Shown here in pieces: positions 7,766-15,449 of a stretch of DNA of 64,000 nucleotides. Below the pieces are notes generated by a model. It searched no databases, was not told the DNA's origin, and saw only the letters and a list, made by a program, of their open reading frames with translations. Position 1 is the first letter of the stretch, and each line of letters opens with the position of its first letter. A program made the translations under genes and the position numbers. Origin of the DNA: an uncultured Eubacteriales bacterium. Its GTDB lineage: Bacteria; Bacillota; Clostridia; Christensenellales; Aristaeellaceae. Location: contig CADBEB010000019.1 in NCBI GenBank assembly GCA_902793605.1, forward strand, positions 1-64,000. Direction: 5' to 3'.

Positions 7766-8047
7766 TTACCTGATTTCCCTTGTTTCTTCCAGTATTTCCG
7801 CCTCGCAGTTTTCCTCCACGAACAGGGAGATTTCTTCCATCAGGCTGTCACCCATGGCGTTATGCGGAACAATGGCGGCTATGCCGATTACAATGATCTG
7901 GTGTGTATCCTGCTCATCGATTTCAGCGGCTGAAACATGATATTTATTCTGCAACTGCGCGTTCAGGCTTTTCACAATCATCCGTTTTTCCTTCAGGCTG
8001 TGGACCCATGATGCGCGCAGCCGGAAAGTCATTGCAGCGATATTCAT
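7766..8047 (-). CDS. DUF503 family protein (YlxP-like)
   Basis: 93 residues: a short beta strand (MNIAAMTFRLRAS), then SLKEKRMIVKSLNAQLQNKYHVSAAEID. This is the diagnostic DUF503 signature (LKEKR..VK.L...L...F.VSVAE), and the end carries a helix and an EILEETRE strand. Relatives such as YlxP are often found near translation genes and are of unknown function. ATG 8047 is used because GGGAGG lies 7 bases upstream. Here it stands between the VOC gene and a broken transposase, away from its usual translation neighbours. Confidence 0.8.
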   Translation of the reverse strand: MNIAAMTFRLRASWVHSLKEKRMIVKSLNAQLQNKYHVSAAEIDEQDTHQIIVIGIAAIVPHNAMGDSLMEEISLFVEENCEAEILEETREIR

Positions 8048-8063
8048 ACGCTTACCTCCCTCA

Positions 8064-8103
8064 GACAAGGGGACGGTTCGGACAAGGGGACGGTTCTTTT
8101 GTC
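8064..8103. repeat. RAYT-associated direct repeats
   Basis: GACAAGGGGACGGTTC occurs twice in tandem (8064-8079 and 8081-8096), the second followed by TTTTGTCC, so it also forms an imperfect palindrome. Units of this kind flank REP-associated tyrosine transposases in Clostridia. They lie 3 bases from the truncated transposase gene, and a related palindrome is at 88-111. Confidence 0.7.
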
Positions 8104-8105
8104 CG

Positions 8106-8537
8106 TTATCGAACCCTCTCGATTCTGGCTTTGCTGATTCCTGTCAACCGTGACAACTGGCGAATAGATATTCCGGCTTTTCTTCCTGCCCGGATTGCTT
8201 CAAGCTGTCGCTTCTCCAGCCATCCTCCGATTTCCTGAACATTGCTGCACTCGCATGCCGCACATAACCTTCCGATAGCCATCCTGTCTGTTAATCTACA
8301 TGCATTTTCATCCAGATGCTCTTCTTTGCAGGGCTCATTCAGAAAACTTTGCAGTTCTTTTCCCGTCAAAAGTGTGTATTCCTCCAGGGAATCGATTATA
8401 CTGTCGTGGCGCAATCCACTGCATCTCAACCACCGATAATCCATCGGCGTCTTGCTGAGTCCGGCTTTGACAGGATTTTGACAGATATATCTCAGTACGT
8501 CCAGAAACCTTCTCCAAACATTCCCATTTCTTTGCAT
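8106..8537 (-). pseudogene. REP-associated (Y1) transposase, 3' fragment
   Basis: 143 residues that match only the C-terminal part of Y1/RAYT transposases. LRYICQNPVKAGL and the following YRWLRCSGLR are the family's usual region after the catalytic domain, and GISIRQLSRLTGISKARIERV is the tail helix-turn-helix. The HUH motif and catalytic tyrosine domain (roughly 120 residues) are absent. The surviving frame begins exactly where the aldo/keto reductase gene stops, so a deletion probably removed the 5' half. It may be translated from ATG 8537 but cannot be catalytic. Confidence 0.75.
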
Positions 8538-9745
8538 TAATTATTCTGATCTTTCCGTTTTCTGCTTTTCCGGAGCATAAACGCCCTTGCCACATTGATG
8601 CCAATCTTATACGGCAGGGGGCGGAGTGCCCGGTCCGCTTCTTTCAGTTTTTCCCTGATGGGGATGCTCTGCGGACAGTGCTTTTCGCACTTGCCGCATC
8701 CGATACACTGCGTGGCAAAAGCCGGTTGCCGGGTCATGCCGACCGTCTGGGCGAACTGAAAACGTCCATCTTTTTTCCCTTCAGAATACATGGCATTGTA
8801 GCAGCGAAAAATCCCCGGAATATCAACGTCCTGCGGACAGGGCATACAGTAGCGGCATGCCGTGCAGCCGACCTTTTCCCCTGCGCGGATCGATGTTTTC
8901 ACCGTTTCCAGAAGAGCAAAGTCCTGTTCGTTCAGGTCTCCCGGGTATGCGGCACTTGCGGTTTGGATGTTTTCACTGACCATCTCCAGGGAGTTCATGC
9001 CGGATAAAACCACCGTAACTTCCGGCTGGTTAAGCAGCCACCTGAATGCCCAGGCAGCAGGGGTCCAATGCCGTTCGTTATCCGCGATGGCTTTCCGCGC
9101 GTCAGCAGGCAGCAGGTTTACCAGCTTACCGCCCCGGAGAGGCTCCATGATGATGACCGGGATACCTTTGGCCGCCGCCGCTTTCAACCCCCTGACGCCT
9201 GCCTGGGTAGTCTCGTCCAGATAGTTATACTGGATCTGGCAGAAATCCCAGTCATAGTCATCCAGGATTTTCAGGAAATTCTCCGTGTTTCCATGAAAAG
9301 AAAACCCGATGTTCCGGATCGCTCCTGTCGCTTTCTTTTCCTGAATCCATTCCAGTATGCCAAGCTGCTTCAGCCGCTCCCACTGAGCAAGGTCCGTCAG
9401 CATATGCATCAGGTAGTAATCAACATGATCCGTCCGGAGTCTTTCAAGTTCTTCCTGAAAATAGTTTTCCGCGCCGGACAGACTGCGGACCAGATACTGT
9501 GGAAGTTTTGTCGCGATATATACCTGATCCCGGATCCTGTTCCGCTCCAGGACAGCACCCAGAAGGGCTTCGCTCCCGGGATAGATATAGGCAGTGTCAT
9601 AATAGTTTACGCCTGCCCGGAAGGCTGCCATGATCTCCCGTTCCGCCTTCTCCTGATCGATGGCGCTTCCCTTCCTTGTAAAGCGCATACAGCCGAATCC
9701 CAGAACAGACAGTTCCCGACCGTACCTGTCCCTGCGGTACTGCAT
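8537..9745 (-). CDS. Aldo/keto reductase with 4Fe-4S C-terminal domain
   Basis: 402 residues. The AKR barrel is more canonical than its paralogue at 5.4 kb: ELSVLGFGCMRF, then NYYDTAYIYPGSE with the catalytic Asp and Tyr, EPLRGGKL and SGMNSLEMVSEN. The C-terminus carries CTACRYCMPCPQDVDI and CIGCGKCEKHCPQSIPI, two 4Fe-4S sites as in clostridial AKR-ferredoxin proteins. A short basic tail (MLRKSRKRK) follows. Electron transfer from ferredoxin or NAD(P)H to a carbonyl substrate is inferred. It shares only about one base with the transposase fragment. Confidence 0.87.
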   Translation of the reverse strand: MQYRRDRYGRELSVLGFGCMRFTRKGSAIDQEKAEREIMAAFRAGVNYYDTAYIYPGSEALLGAVLERNRIRDQVYIATKLPQYLVRSLSGAENYFQEELERLRTDHVDYYLMHMLTDLAQWERLKQLGILEWIQEKKATGAIRNIGFSFHGNTENFLKILDDYDWDFCQIQYNYLDETTQAGVRGLKAAAAKGIPVIIMEPLRGGKLVNLLPADARKAIADNERHWTPAAWAFRWLLNQPEVTVVLSGMNSLEMVSENIQTASAAYPGDLNEQDFALLETVKTSIRAGEKVGCTACRYCMPCPQDVDIPGIFRCYNAMYSEGKKDGRFQFAQTVGMTRQPAFATQCIGCGKCEKHCPQSIPIREKLKEADRALRPLPYKIGINVARAFMLRKSRKRKDQNN

Positions 9746-10119
9746 ATTGATTCCCTCCCGATCATCCTCACATCCATTGAAATAAACTGTGCGTTCCTGT
9801 TCTCATCAATACGGCACCGTGCGGGAAAACTCCTGCACGCCAACATTACAATTTTCACCTGCCGTGAATGCAGCAGTCCGCTATTCGGACAGTATGAGTT
9901 TACCACAGATGCGGATGGTTTACGAGATGGCTCTGTTGGCAATAAACCGCTCCACGATGTAATATACAGTTACGGTCAGGGAACCAGCCGAAATGCGTAA
10001 AGGACGGAAGAAAAATACCGGACGAATAACTGAAAAATCCTGTAACGAAATGCGAATCACCCCGTCTAACTGATGAGTGGTAAGGTAACACTCGAACGAA
10101 CTTGCAGGAGGACAAGAAC
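9746..10119. other. Divergent intergenic region, no gene seen
   Basis: 374 bases lie between two divergently transcribed genes. Frames on either strand lack ribosome sites or family resemblance. It must hold promoters for both sides, but I found no convincing -35/-10 pair. A GCAGGAGG ribosome site for the plus-strand gene lies at 10104-10111. Confidence 0.5.
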
Positions 10120-10596
10120 ATGGCAAAGAACATTTTTGATGAACTGACCAGCTATCGTGTCAAGATCGAAAAGGACGGCAGGGAAATCGTCAACTTCCCC
10201 GGAATCCTTGCTCTGCCCGGTGCGCTCATCGCACCCAAAGCGAGTATCATCGGAACCGTTGCGGCGTCCCTCCTGGGATGCAACATCCATCTGGTAAACG
10301 CGAACGGCAAGGGAGTCGATGTCGGAGAAAAGGTTCGGAAGGTCGCAAATACGGTTGCCGAAACGGCAAGCACTGCTGCGAAGACGGTCAAAGAAGAAAT
10401 GGACAAGGCATGGGACGCTTTGTCTGCGGATGATCCGGAGGGTTGCCCTCCGGGGAAAGAAAACGAGCCCGATGAAGCAGCTTCCGGTGAGCATCCTGCC
10501 GAGAACACCGTGGATGAAATCGTGGAGGATCTGGAAAAGCATGAGAAGGAGGATATTCCCGTCATTCATGTGGAGAATCCGAACAAGCCTGAATAA
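10120..10596 (+). CDS. DUF4342-like protein
   Basis: 158 residues. Residues 10-65 resemble the DUF4342 module: a basic strand (YRVKIEKDGREIVNFPG), a small-residue hydrophobic stretch (LPGALIAPKASIIGTVAA), then LLGCNIHLVN. The rest is a heptad-like Ala/Thr/Val helix (VRKVANTVAETASTAAKTVK) and a strongly acidic low-complexity tail. ATG 10120 is chosen because GCAGGAGG lies 8 bases upstream; a TTG at 10102 overlaps that site. A cytoplasmic or membrane-surface role is possible; the function is unknown. Unlike its neighbours it stands alone on the plus strand. Confidence 0.65.
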   Translation: MAKNIFDELTSYRVKIEKDGREIVNFPGILALPGALIAPKASIIGTVAASLLGCNIHLVNANGKGVDVGEKVRKVANTVAETASTAAKTVKEEMDKAWDALSADDPEGCPPGKENEPDEAASGEHPAENTVDEIVEDLEKHEKEDIPVIHVENPNKPE

Positions 10597-10645
10597 CGGA
10601 AATGGCCTTCAGGAAAGACGGTGCCGGAAACAGCGCCGCCTTTTT

Positions 10646-11311
10646 TCAATGCTGTTTGACTGAAAGCACCGTGCAGGTACTTTCGCCCCACTTTTTCATG
10701 ATCCGGACATCAGAGAATCCTGCCCGGCGAAGGATATCCATCTCATGATCCACCAGCAGCGGTGTATCGTAATGATAGAAGGTATCACCTGAAAGCCCCT
10801 GTTCTCTCTTTATCCGGGCAAGTTCCTCAGAATATTCTTTCTCCCGTTCTTCTGATTCAGCAAAGTAATCCGTCAGGACAAATATGCCATGATCCTTCAA
10901 TGACGCGTAAAGCTTTTTATACAGGGACATTTTCATTTCAGCGGAAAAATGATGCAGTGATTCCACCGATACAGCCGCATCGTAGATCCGATCTCCGAGC
11001 GATACGTCAAAATAGGATCCGTGAATCAGCGTCAGATGCTTTCCCGGGAATTTGGCTTTCAAAGCATTCAGCATGTCCTCCGACAGATCAATGCCTGTCG
11101 TTTCCGTGCAAGGATTCAGTTTATAATATTCCTCCAGTTCAAGGCCGGTTCCGCACCCCAGATCCAGCACCTTACTGTTCGGTTCTTTGGGAAGAAGGGA
11201 GGCGGTATAAGCATAGAACTCCAAAGAACCTTCAATACTGGTTCTCATATGATCGTCATAGCCTTTAACCCGGGCGGCAAAGAAATCTTCCATTCTTTCC
11301 AGTCTGTTCAT
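10646..11311 (-). CDS. Class I SAM-dependent methyltransferase
   Basis: 221 residues of the Rossmann methyltransferase fold. Motif I is VLDLGCGTGLELEEY, motif II TTGIDLSEDML, motif IV YDAAVSVESLHHFS and motif V HGIFVLTDYF. The opening FFAARVKGYDDHM and the ending ILRRAGFSDVRIMKKWGEST match small-molecule methyltransferases of the UbiE/cyclopropane type. The substrate is unknown. ATG 11311 has GGGAG 8 bases upstream. It follows the large hypothetical gene after 30 bases, on the same strand. Confidence 0.85.
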   Translation of the reverse strand: MNRLERMEDFFAARVKGYDDHMRTSIEGSLEFYAYTASLLPKEPNSKVLDLGCGTGLELEEYYKLNPCTETTGIDLSEDMLNALKAKFPGKHLTLIHGSYFDVSLGDRIYDAAVSVESLHHFSAEMKMSLYKKLYASLKDHGIFVLTDYFAESEEREKEYSEELARIKREQGLSGDTFYHYDTPLLVDHEMDILRRAGFSDVRIMKKWGESTCTVLSVKQH

Positions 11312-11341
11312 TCTGCTATCTCCCGGTTCCTTCAAACTCAG

Positions 11342-13297
11342 TCAGCGGTTCCAGTATTCCCCTGCCAGCCCTTCCAGAATGCAGCCGCATGCCCAGGGCA
11401 TCAAAGCAAACCATGTGCTTGCCGGAGAACCGTCCGGATAGGTTTCCGTCAGGAGGCCTTCGCTGTGACAGAAGCGCTCGCTCATCCATCCGGTTTTTCC
11501 GTAGTCGTACTCCCCATCCCGGGTGTTGCTGACCTGACAGCTCCAAAGGACTGTGTCCTCCAGCCTGTTCCGGATATAATCATCATCTGTCTGGCTGACA
11601 TAATAGAGAAGTTCGTCAATCACGGAACTGGACATGGGATGAATATGGGGATTGCATACGGAGGTAATGCTTCCGCCGCAGCTGGACCAGCCGACTTTGC
11701 ACAGGGGCGGCACTTTAATCGGCGAGTTGTAGCAGAACTTGAATGTGAATTCATACTCGAGCGCATCCCGTAAATGGTTCAGAAGATCCGGCTCCCGGGT
11801 GATCTCATGCAACCAGCGGACTGCCCGGATATAGGCCAGGACCCCTTCCGAGTCCGTCTGTTTGTCGATATCAAGCGGGCCCCCGTAACATTCCATACGG
11901 GAGACAAAGGTACAGTAATAATACTGCTCACTGTTGAGCAGTTCTGCCAGTCGGGCGGTATCTCCGCTCAGCGCACAATACAGGGAAGCGGCTGCCATAC
12001 ACCATGCGCCGGAAAGAGAATCGTAACACAGTCCCGCGCCGGTTGTTTCAGAAAAGATATAAGGGTATTCCCCGTCCCTGTTCCTGCTTCGTTCCGTGAC
12101 AAAGAGCACTTTCCGGGCATATTCCAGCCAGTCTCCGTGCTTTTTTCCGGAAAGCCGTTCCTCAAACATACAGGCTTTCAGGATCAGATAAACCGCCTGG
12201 CCGACCAGATAAGCGGCATGCCCGGGTACGGGCTGTGCGTCATACCACCAGCCCCGGTTGCACCATATCCCGTCAATCTCAGCGGTGAAAGGAAGACCGT
12301 TTTGCGGATTGATACTTGTTTGCACGATGTGATCGATACACTGAAGTGCCTGATCCCTGAGATCTCCGCGGTGCAGGCGGAGAGCCGCTTCCAGCATTGG
12401 AACGGCGACAGCGAGACCGTTCGTCCAGGAGATGGAGGGAATGAGGCGTACTTCCTGGCTGTCCGGTTTGTCAAACACAAAACCCGCATAAGCCTGATAC
12501 TGCGGCAGCCAGGCAGTGCTTCCGACAGCTTCTGCGATCGTGCGGACGGCAGATTCCATCGACTGGCAGCGGCGCGGCGGCTCATGATACAGGCTGTAGA
12601 CCTTCCGGATGGCTGCATTCAGCCCTGTTTCATTCTCTGCCGGATAGGAGAACTCCGTCACTGTGAAGCATACTTCTTCCCCCGGTTCCAAACAGAAGCA
12701 ATTCCCAGCCAGTGATGCACGGGGATCATAATGATGGGAATCCAGAAAAAACCAGGGAGCGTTTTCATAGCCCAGGGTGTAACTGATCAGCCCTCTGTCC
12801 AGATCACAACCGAAACCGGCATACTGCAGCCAGTCGCCGGACACACCCGGAACCCATGGGGTGATCCGTCCGTCTGCTCTTAAAAAATAAGGCGACGCGC
12901 ACAATCCTGTGATTCTGTTTCCGGCAAAAGCAAATACTGCCGGATGGGACAATCTGTCACTCCGGGTCATCCACCAGGCAGAGGCGGGAAAGTCCGGGCT
13001 GCCTTTTCTCAGGCGGGGCGCTTTACTGCCTGTCTGCAAGGGTGCGTCCCCGCGGTTTGTTCCATACATGAACCCCGGCATGAAGAAACGGGGAGAGAGG
13101 GCATCAAAGGACAGATCCAACCTGATAATCCCGTTCCAGGAGATTTCTCCGTCATTGCGGATCGTCACTTCATGCAGGAGTGGAGAATCCGCAGAGCCAT
13201 CTCCCTGCAGGGTCACACAGCCGACTGCCAGATGCTGTTCCTCCGGAGCAGTATACTCGGGATTGTTACGATCCGAGCGGGCAGAAAACATCAACAT
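11342..13297 (-). CDS. Large uncharacterised protein, glycosidase-like
   Basis: 651 residues with no signal peptide. An N-terminal beta-rich part (about 1-230) has many aromatic residues. A middle and C-terminal part contains repeated paired helices, for example LAVAVPMLEAALRLH and AYLVGQAVYLILKA, with conserved-looking Trp, His and Tyr clusters (WCNRGWWYDAQPVPGHAA, SEGLLTETYPDGSPAS). That layout suggests an alpha/alpha-toroid carbohydrate-active enzyme behind a beta-sandwich, but no family was recognised. ATG 13297 has AAAGGAG 8 bases upstream. The serine hydrolase gene 60 bases upstream is probably in the same operon. Confidence 0.6.
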   Translation of the reverse strand: MLMFSARSDRNNPEYTAPEEQHLAVGCVTLQGDGSADSPLLHEVTIRNDGEISWNGIIRLDLSFDALSPRFFMPGFMYGTNRGDAPLQTGSKAPRLRKGSPDFPASAWWMTRSDRLSHPAVFAFAGNRITGLCASPYFLRADGRITPWVPGVSGDWLQYAGFGCDLDRGLISYTLGYENAPWFFLDSHHYDPRASLAGNCFCLEPGEEVCFTVTEFSYPAENETGLNAAIRKVYSLYHEPPRRCQSMESAVRTIAEAVGSTAWLPQYQAYAGFVFDKPDSQEVRLIPSISWTNGLAVAVPMLEAALRLHRGDLRDQALQCIDHIVQTSINPQNGLPFTAEIDGIWCNRGWWYDAQPVPGHAAYLVGQAVYLILKACMFEERLSGKKHGDWLEYARKVLFVTERSRNRDGEYPYIFSETTGAGLCYDSLSGAWCMAAASLYCALSGDTARLAELLNSEQYYYCTFVSRMECYGGPLDIDKQTDSEGVLAYIRAVRWLHEITREPDLLNHLRDALEYEFTFKFCYNSPIKVPPLCKVGWSSCGGSITSVCNPHIHPMSSSVIDELLYYVSQTDDDYIRNRLEDTVLWSCQVSNTRDGEYDYGKTGWMSERFCHSEGLLTETYPDGSPASTWFALMPWACGCILEGLAGEYWNR

Positions 13298-13357
13298 AAT
13301 TTGGTCTCCTTTTTTCACCCATATCGATGCTGCAACAGAAAGCCTGATAACGACGGA

Positions 13358-14365
13358 TTACCGAACTGCAAACTTACTGTCCACCAGCCCTTCGATTCCG
13401 GATTCCGCCTGATCAACACCCGGGTTCCGGTTGGTCATAACAACAGAGATTTCCCTGGTACGACAGTTCATTTTCATCATGCACTGACCGTTTTCTCCCC
13501 AGCCTGATGAACTCAGTATGTTTTCTCCGCTGTTGAATATTCCAAGTCCTGTCCAGGGGAAATTCTTCGCCGGTTTTGCCATCTCCCGGGCCGATTCCGC
13601 CCGCAGGAATGAACTTTCACCACGAAGCGCCTTTAGGTATTCATCTGCTATTGAAAGCAGTTCTTTCGGTGTGCTCCACAGCCCGGATGCCGCCAGATCG
13701 GGAACCCTGGGGAACCTTCCCGGAACGGGCATGCCATTGTCGTCATATCCTGTCGCCATGCGGTTTTCAAAGCGGGCGATATTGCCGGGTGTTGCGAAAA
13801 AAGTACTGCTTAAACCCAGCGGATCAAATAGAATCTCCCGGACACTCTCATCAAAAGCTTTCTGCGTAACATCCTCCATCAACAGCTGCAGAACGCAGTA
13901 CCCGGCATCCGAATACTCAAAGGCTGTTCCCCAGGGTTTTTCAGCCCGTACCGGCCGTCGGTTGTAGGATGTTCTGCCTTCCAGAATATCCAGCAGGCTG
14001 ATCTCCGGATCACTCATCCGAAGCCCATAGAATGAATCTTCTCCATCTACGATCCCGGCGGTATGGCACAGGATGAGCCGGATGGCGGCATCGCTTTCAG
14101 CCCCGTCCGCAGTCAGCAGTTTCCACTGCCGCAGGAACCGGTTGGCCGGCGTATCAATATCGATCAGTTCCTGTTCCTGCAGCTTCATGATGCAGATTGC
14201 GGTAATGAATTTGGAAATGGAACATGCCGGAAACATGGTTTTTTCATTCACGGGAGCATGGCTCTCCTTGTCGGAAAAGCCACGACATTCCGTTGTTTCT
14301 TTTCCCGCCGCATCCGCCCAGGCACAGCTTATTCCCGGAAACTGGTCAATGAGTTGCGGTTTCAT
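13358..14365 (-). CDS. Serine hydrolase, beta-lactamase/class C family
   Basis: 335 residues of the penicillin-binding-like serine hydrolase fold (Pfam beta-lactamase). The SxxK motif is SISK with Ser49 and Lys52, the Tyr motif is YSDAGY, and the late HxG-like region is diverged (SSSGWGENG). There is no signal peptide, so it is cytoplasmic: an esterase or D-amino-peptidase-like enzyme rather than a secreted beta-lactamase. It precedes the 651-residue protein by 60 bases. A second member of this family is at 62.5-63.7 kb. Confidence 0.8.
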   Translation of the reverse strand: MKPQLIDQFPGISCAWADAAGKETTECRGFSDKESHAPVNEKTMFPACSISKFITAICIMKLQEQELIDIDTPANRFLRQWKLLTADGAESDAAIRLILCHTAGIVDGEDSFYGLRMSDPEISLLDILEGRTSYNRRPVRAEKPWGTAFEYSDAGYCVLQLLMEDVTQKAFDESVREILFDPLGLSSTFFATPGNIARFENRMATGYDDNGMPVPGRFPRVPDLAASGLWSTPKELLSIADEYLKALRGESSFLRAESAREMAKPAKNFPWTGLGIFNSGENILSSSGWGENGQCMMKMNCRTREISVVMTNRNPGVDQAESGIEGLVDSKFAVR

Positions 14366-14436
14366 TCCTGTACTCCTTGAAAAAAATAGTTATTCCGAGG
14401 GTTTCTTTTCCAATCAGGTATCCGACAAACCGGAAT

Positions 14437-15222
14437 TCATCTGCAGATAAACATACCGTATTCCTTATGCAGATCAATACTTCCGTCAGCTGCGTGCTCC
14501 TTCAGAATATCCCTTATCTTTTGAACCGGAAGATCTGTGACTGTTTTGAACGAAGCAAGGCTTCGCAAATACTCCACAAGATCTTCCGTTTCGGTAATGT
14601 GAAAGGAATCCTCATAGAATAAGGGTGTGATATCATCAAAGAATCTGCTGAGTATTCCCTTTCCATTCTGCATCGTGAAACTGTGATTCGGCTTGAAATC
14701 CTCTCCGCTGAGCTTGAACCACTCGGCGAGCCTGTCAGTAAAGTTGTTCTCCCCGAATGTGGCGCAATAAAATATGCCTCCTGCTTTCAGTACTCTTCGT
14801 ACTTCCCGGAGTCCCTTTCCGATATCCGGAACATGATAAAGCATGGAATTGGCAATCACAATATCAAAAGTGTCATTCAAAAAAGGAAGGTCCTGAATAT
14901 CCGCTTTCTGATATTCGATATTTTCATGCTTTCCAAGATTCTTTTCCGCAGTTTCAAGCATGCCTTCCGAAAGATCTGTAAGTATAAGCTTCCCGCATCC
15001 CGATACGATATTCTCATGGCCGATCCATATGCTCCCGGTACCGCATCCGATTTCCAAAACCGTCATCCCGTCACGGATATCATAATTGGATACGAGCCAG
15101 ACGTTATAGCCCTGTTTGTTCGTGGAATACTTTTTGTGAAACGTCAGTCGTATTTCCAGCCCCTTCGGTACAGCGTACTGAGCTTTCACCGCAGCTGAAT
15201 CATTTAAACTGCCGATCTGCAT
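14437..15222 (-). CDS. Class I SAM-dependent methyltransferase
   Basis: 261 residues. The start LRLTF-type segment (GLEIRLTFHKKYSTNKQGY) is followed by motif I VLEIGCGTGSIW, motif II LILTDLSEGML, IEYQKADIQDLPF, motif IV FDIVIANSMLYHVPD and RVLKAGGIFYCATFG. This order is typical of small-molecule class I methyltransferases; a C-terminal helical part covers FDDITPLFYED onwards. The substrate is unknown. The gene stands alone, followed by the serine hydrolase 71 bases downstream. Confidence 0.85.
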   Translation of the reverse strand: MQIGSLNDSAAVKAQYAVPKGLEIRLTFHKKYSTNKQGYNVWLVSNYDIRDGMTVLEIGCGTGSIWIGHENIVSGCGKLILTDLSEGMLETAEKNLGKHENIEYQKADIQDLPFLNDTFDIVIANSMLYHVPDIGKGLREVRRVLKAGGIFYCATFGENNFTDRLAEWFKLSGEDFKPNHSFTMQNGKGILSRFFDDITPLFYEDSFHITETEDLVEYLRSLASFKTVTDLPVQKIRDILKEHAADGSIDLHKEYGMFICR

Positions 15223-15328
15223 TCGTTTTATCTCCTGTCGTTACAAAATATGCAACAAATCCCGATTTGCCAACTGATCGTCTGTCCTGTCATTTTATCC
15301 TGACATAGATCAGAATAAAGTTCAGGAT

Positions 15329-15422
15329 TTAATCCAGCCCTTTACGAAGGAATTTCTTGTCGCGGATTCCGAATTCATGTTTCGTATCAAACCATTCCTG
15401 CTAGGAGATATCAAACCATTCC
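15329..15422 (-). pseudogene. 3' remnant of a lost gene with 14-bp tandem repeat
   Basis: On the minus strand a frame ends ...EWFDTKHEFGIRDKKFLR before TAA at 15331-15329. The segment TATCAAACCATTCC occurs twice (15385-15398 and 15409-15422), so EWFD is encoded twice with a TAG between. It looks like the tail of a gene otherwise deleted. I could not name the family. Confidence 0.3.
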
Positions 15423-15449
15423 GCTTCCTTCATCACTCCAACCCGGAGA

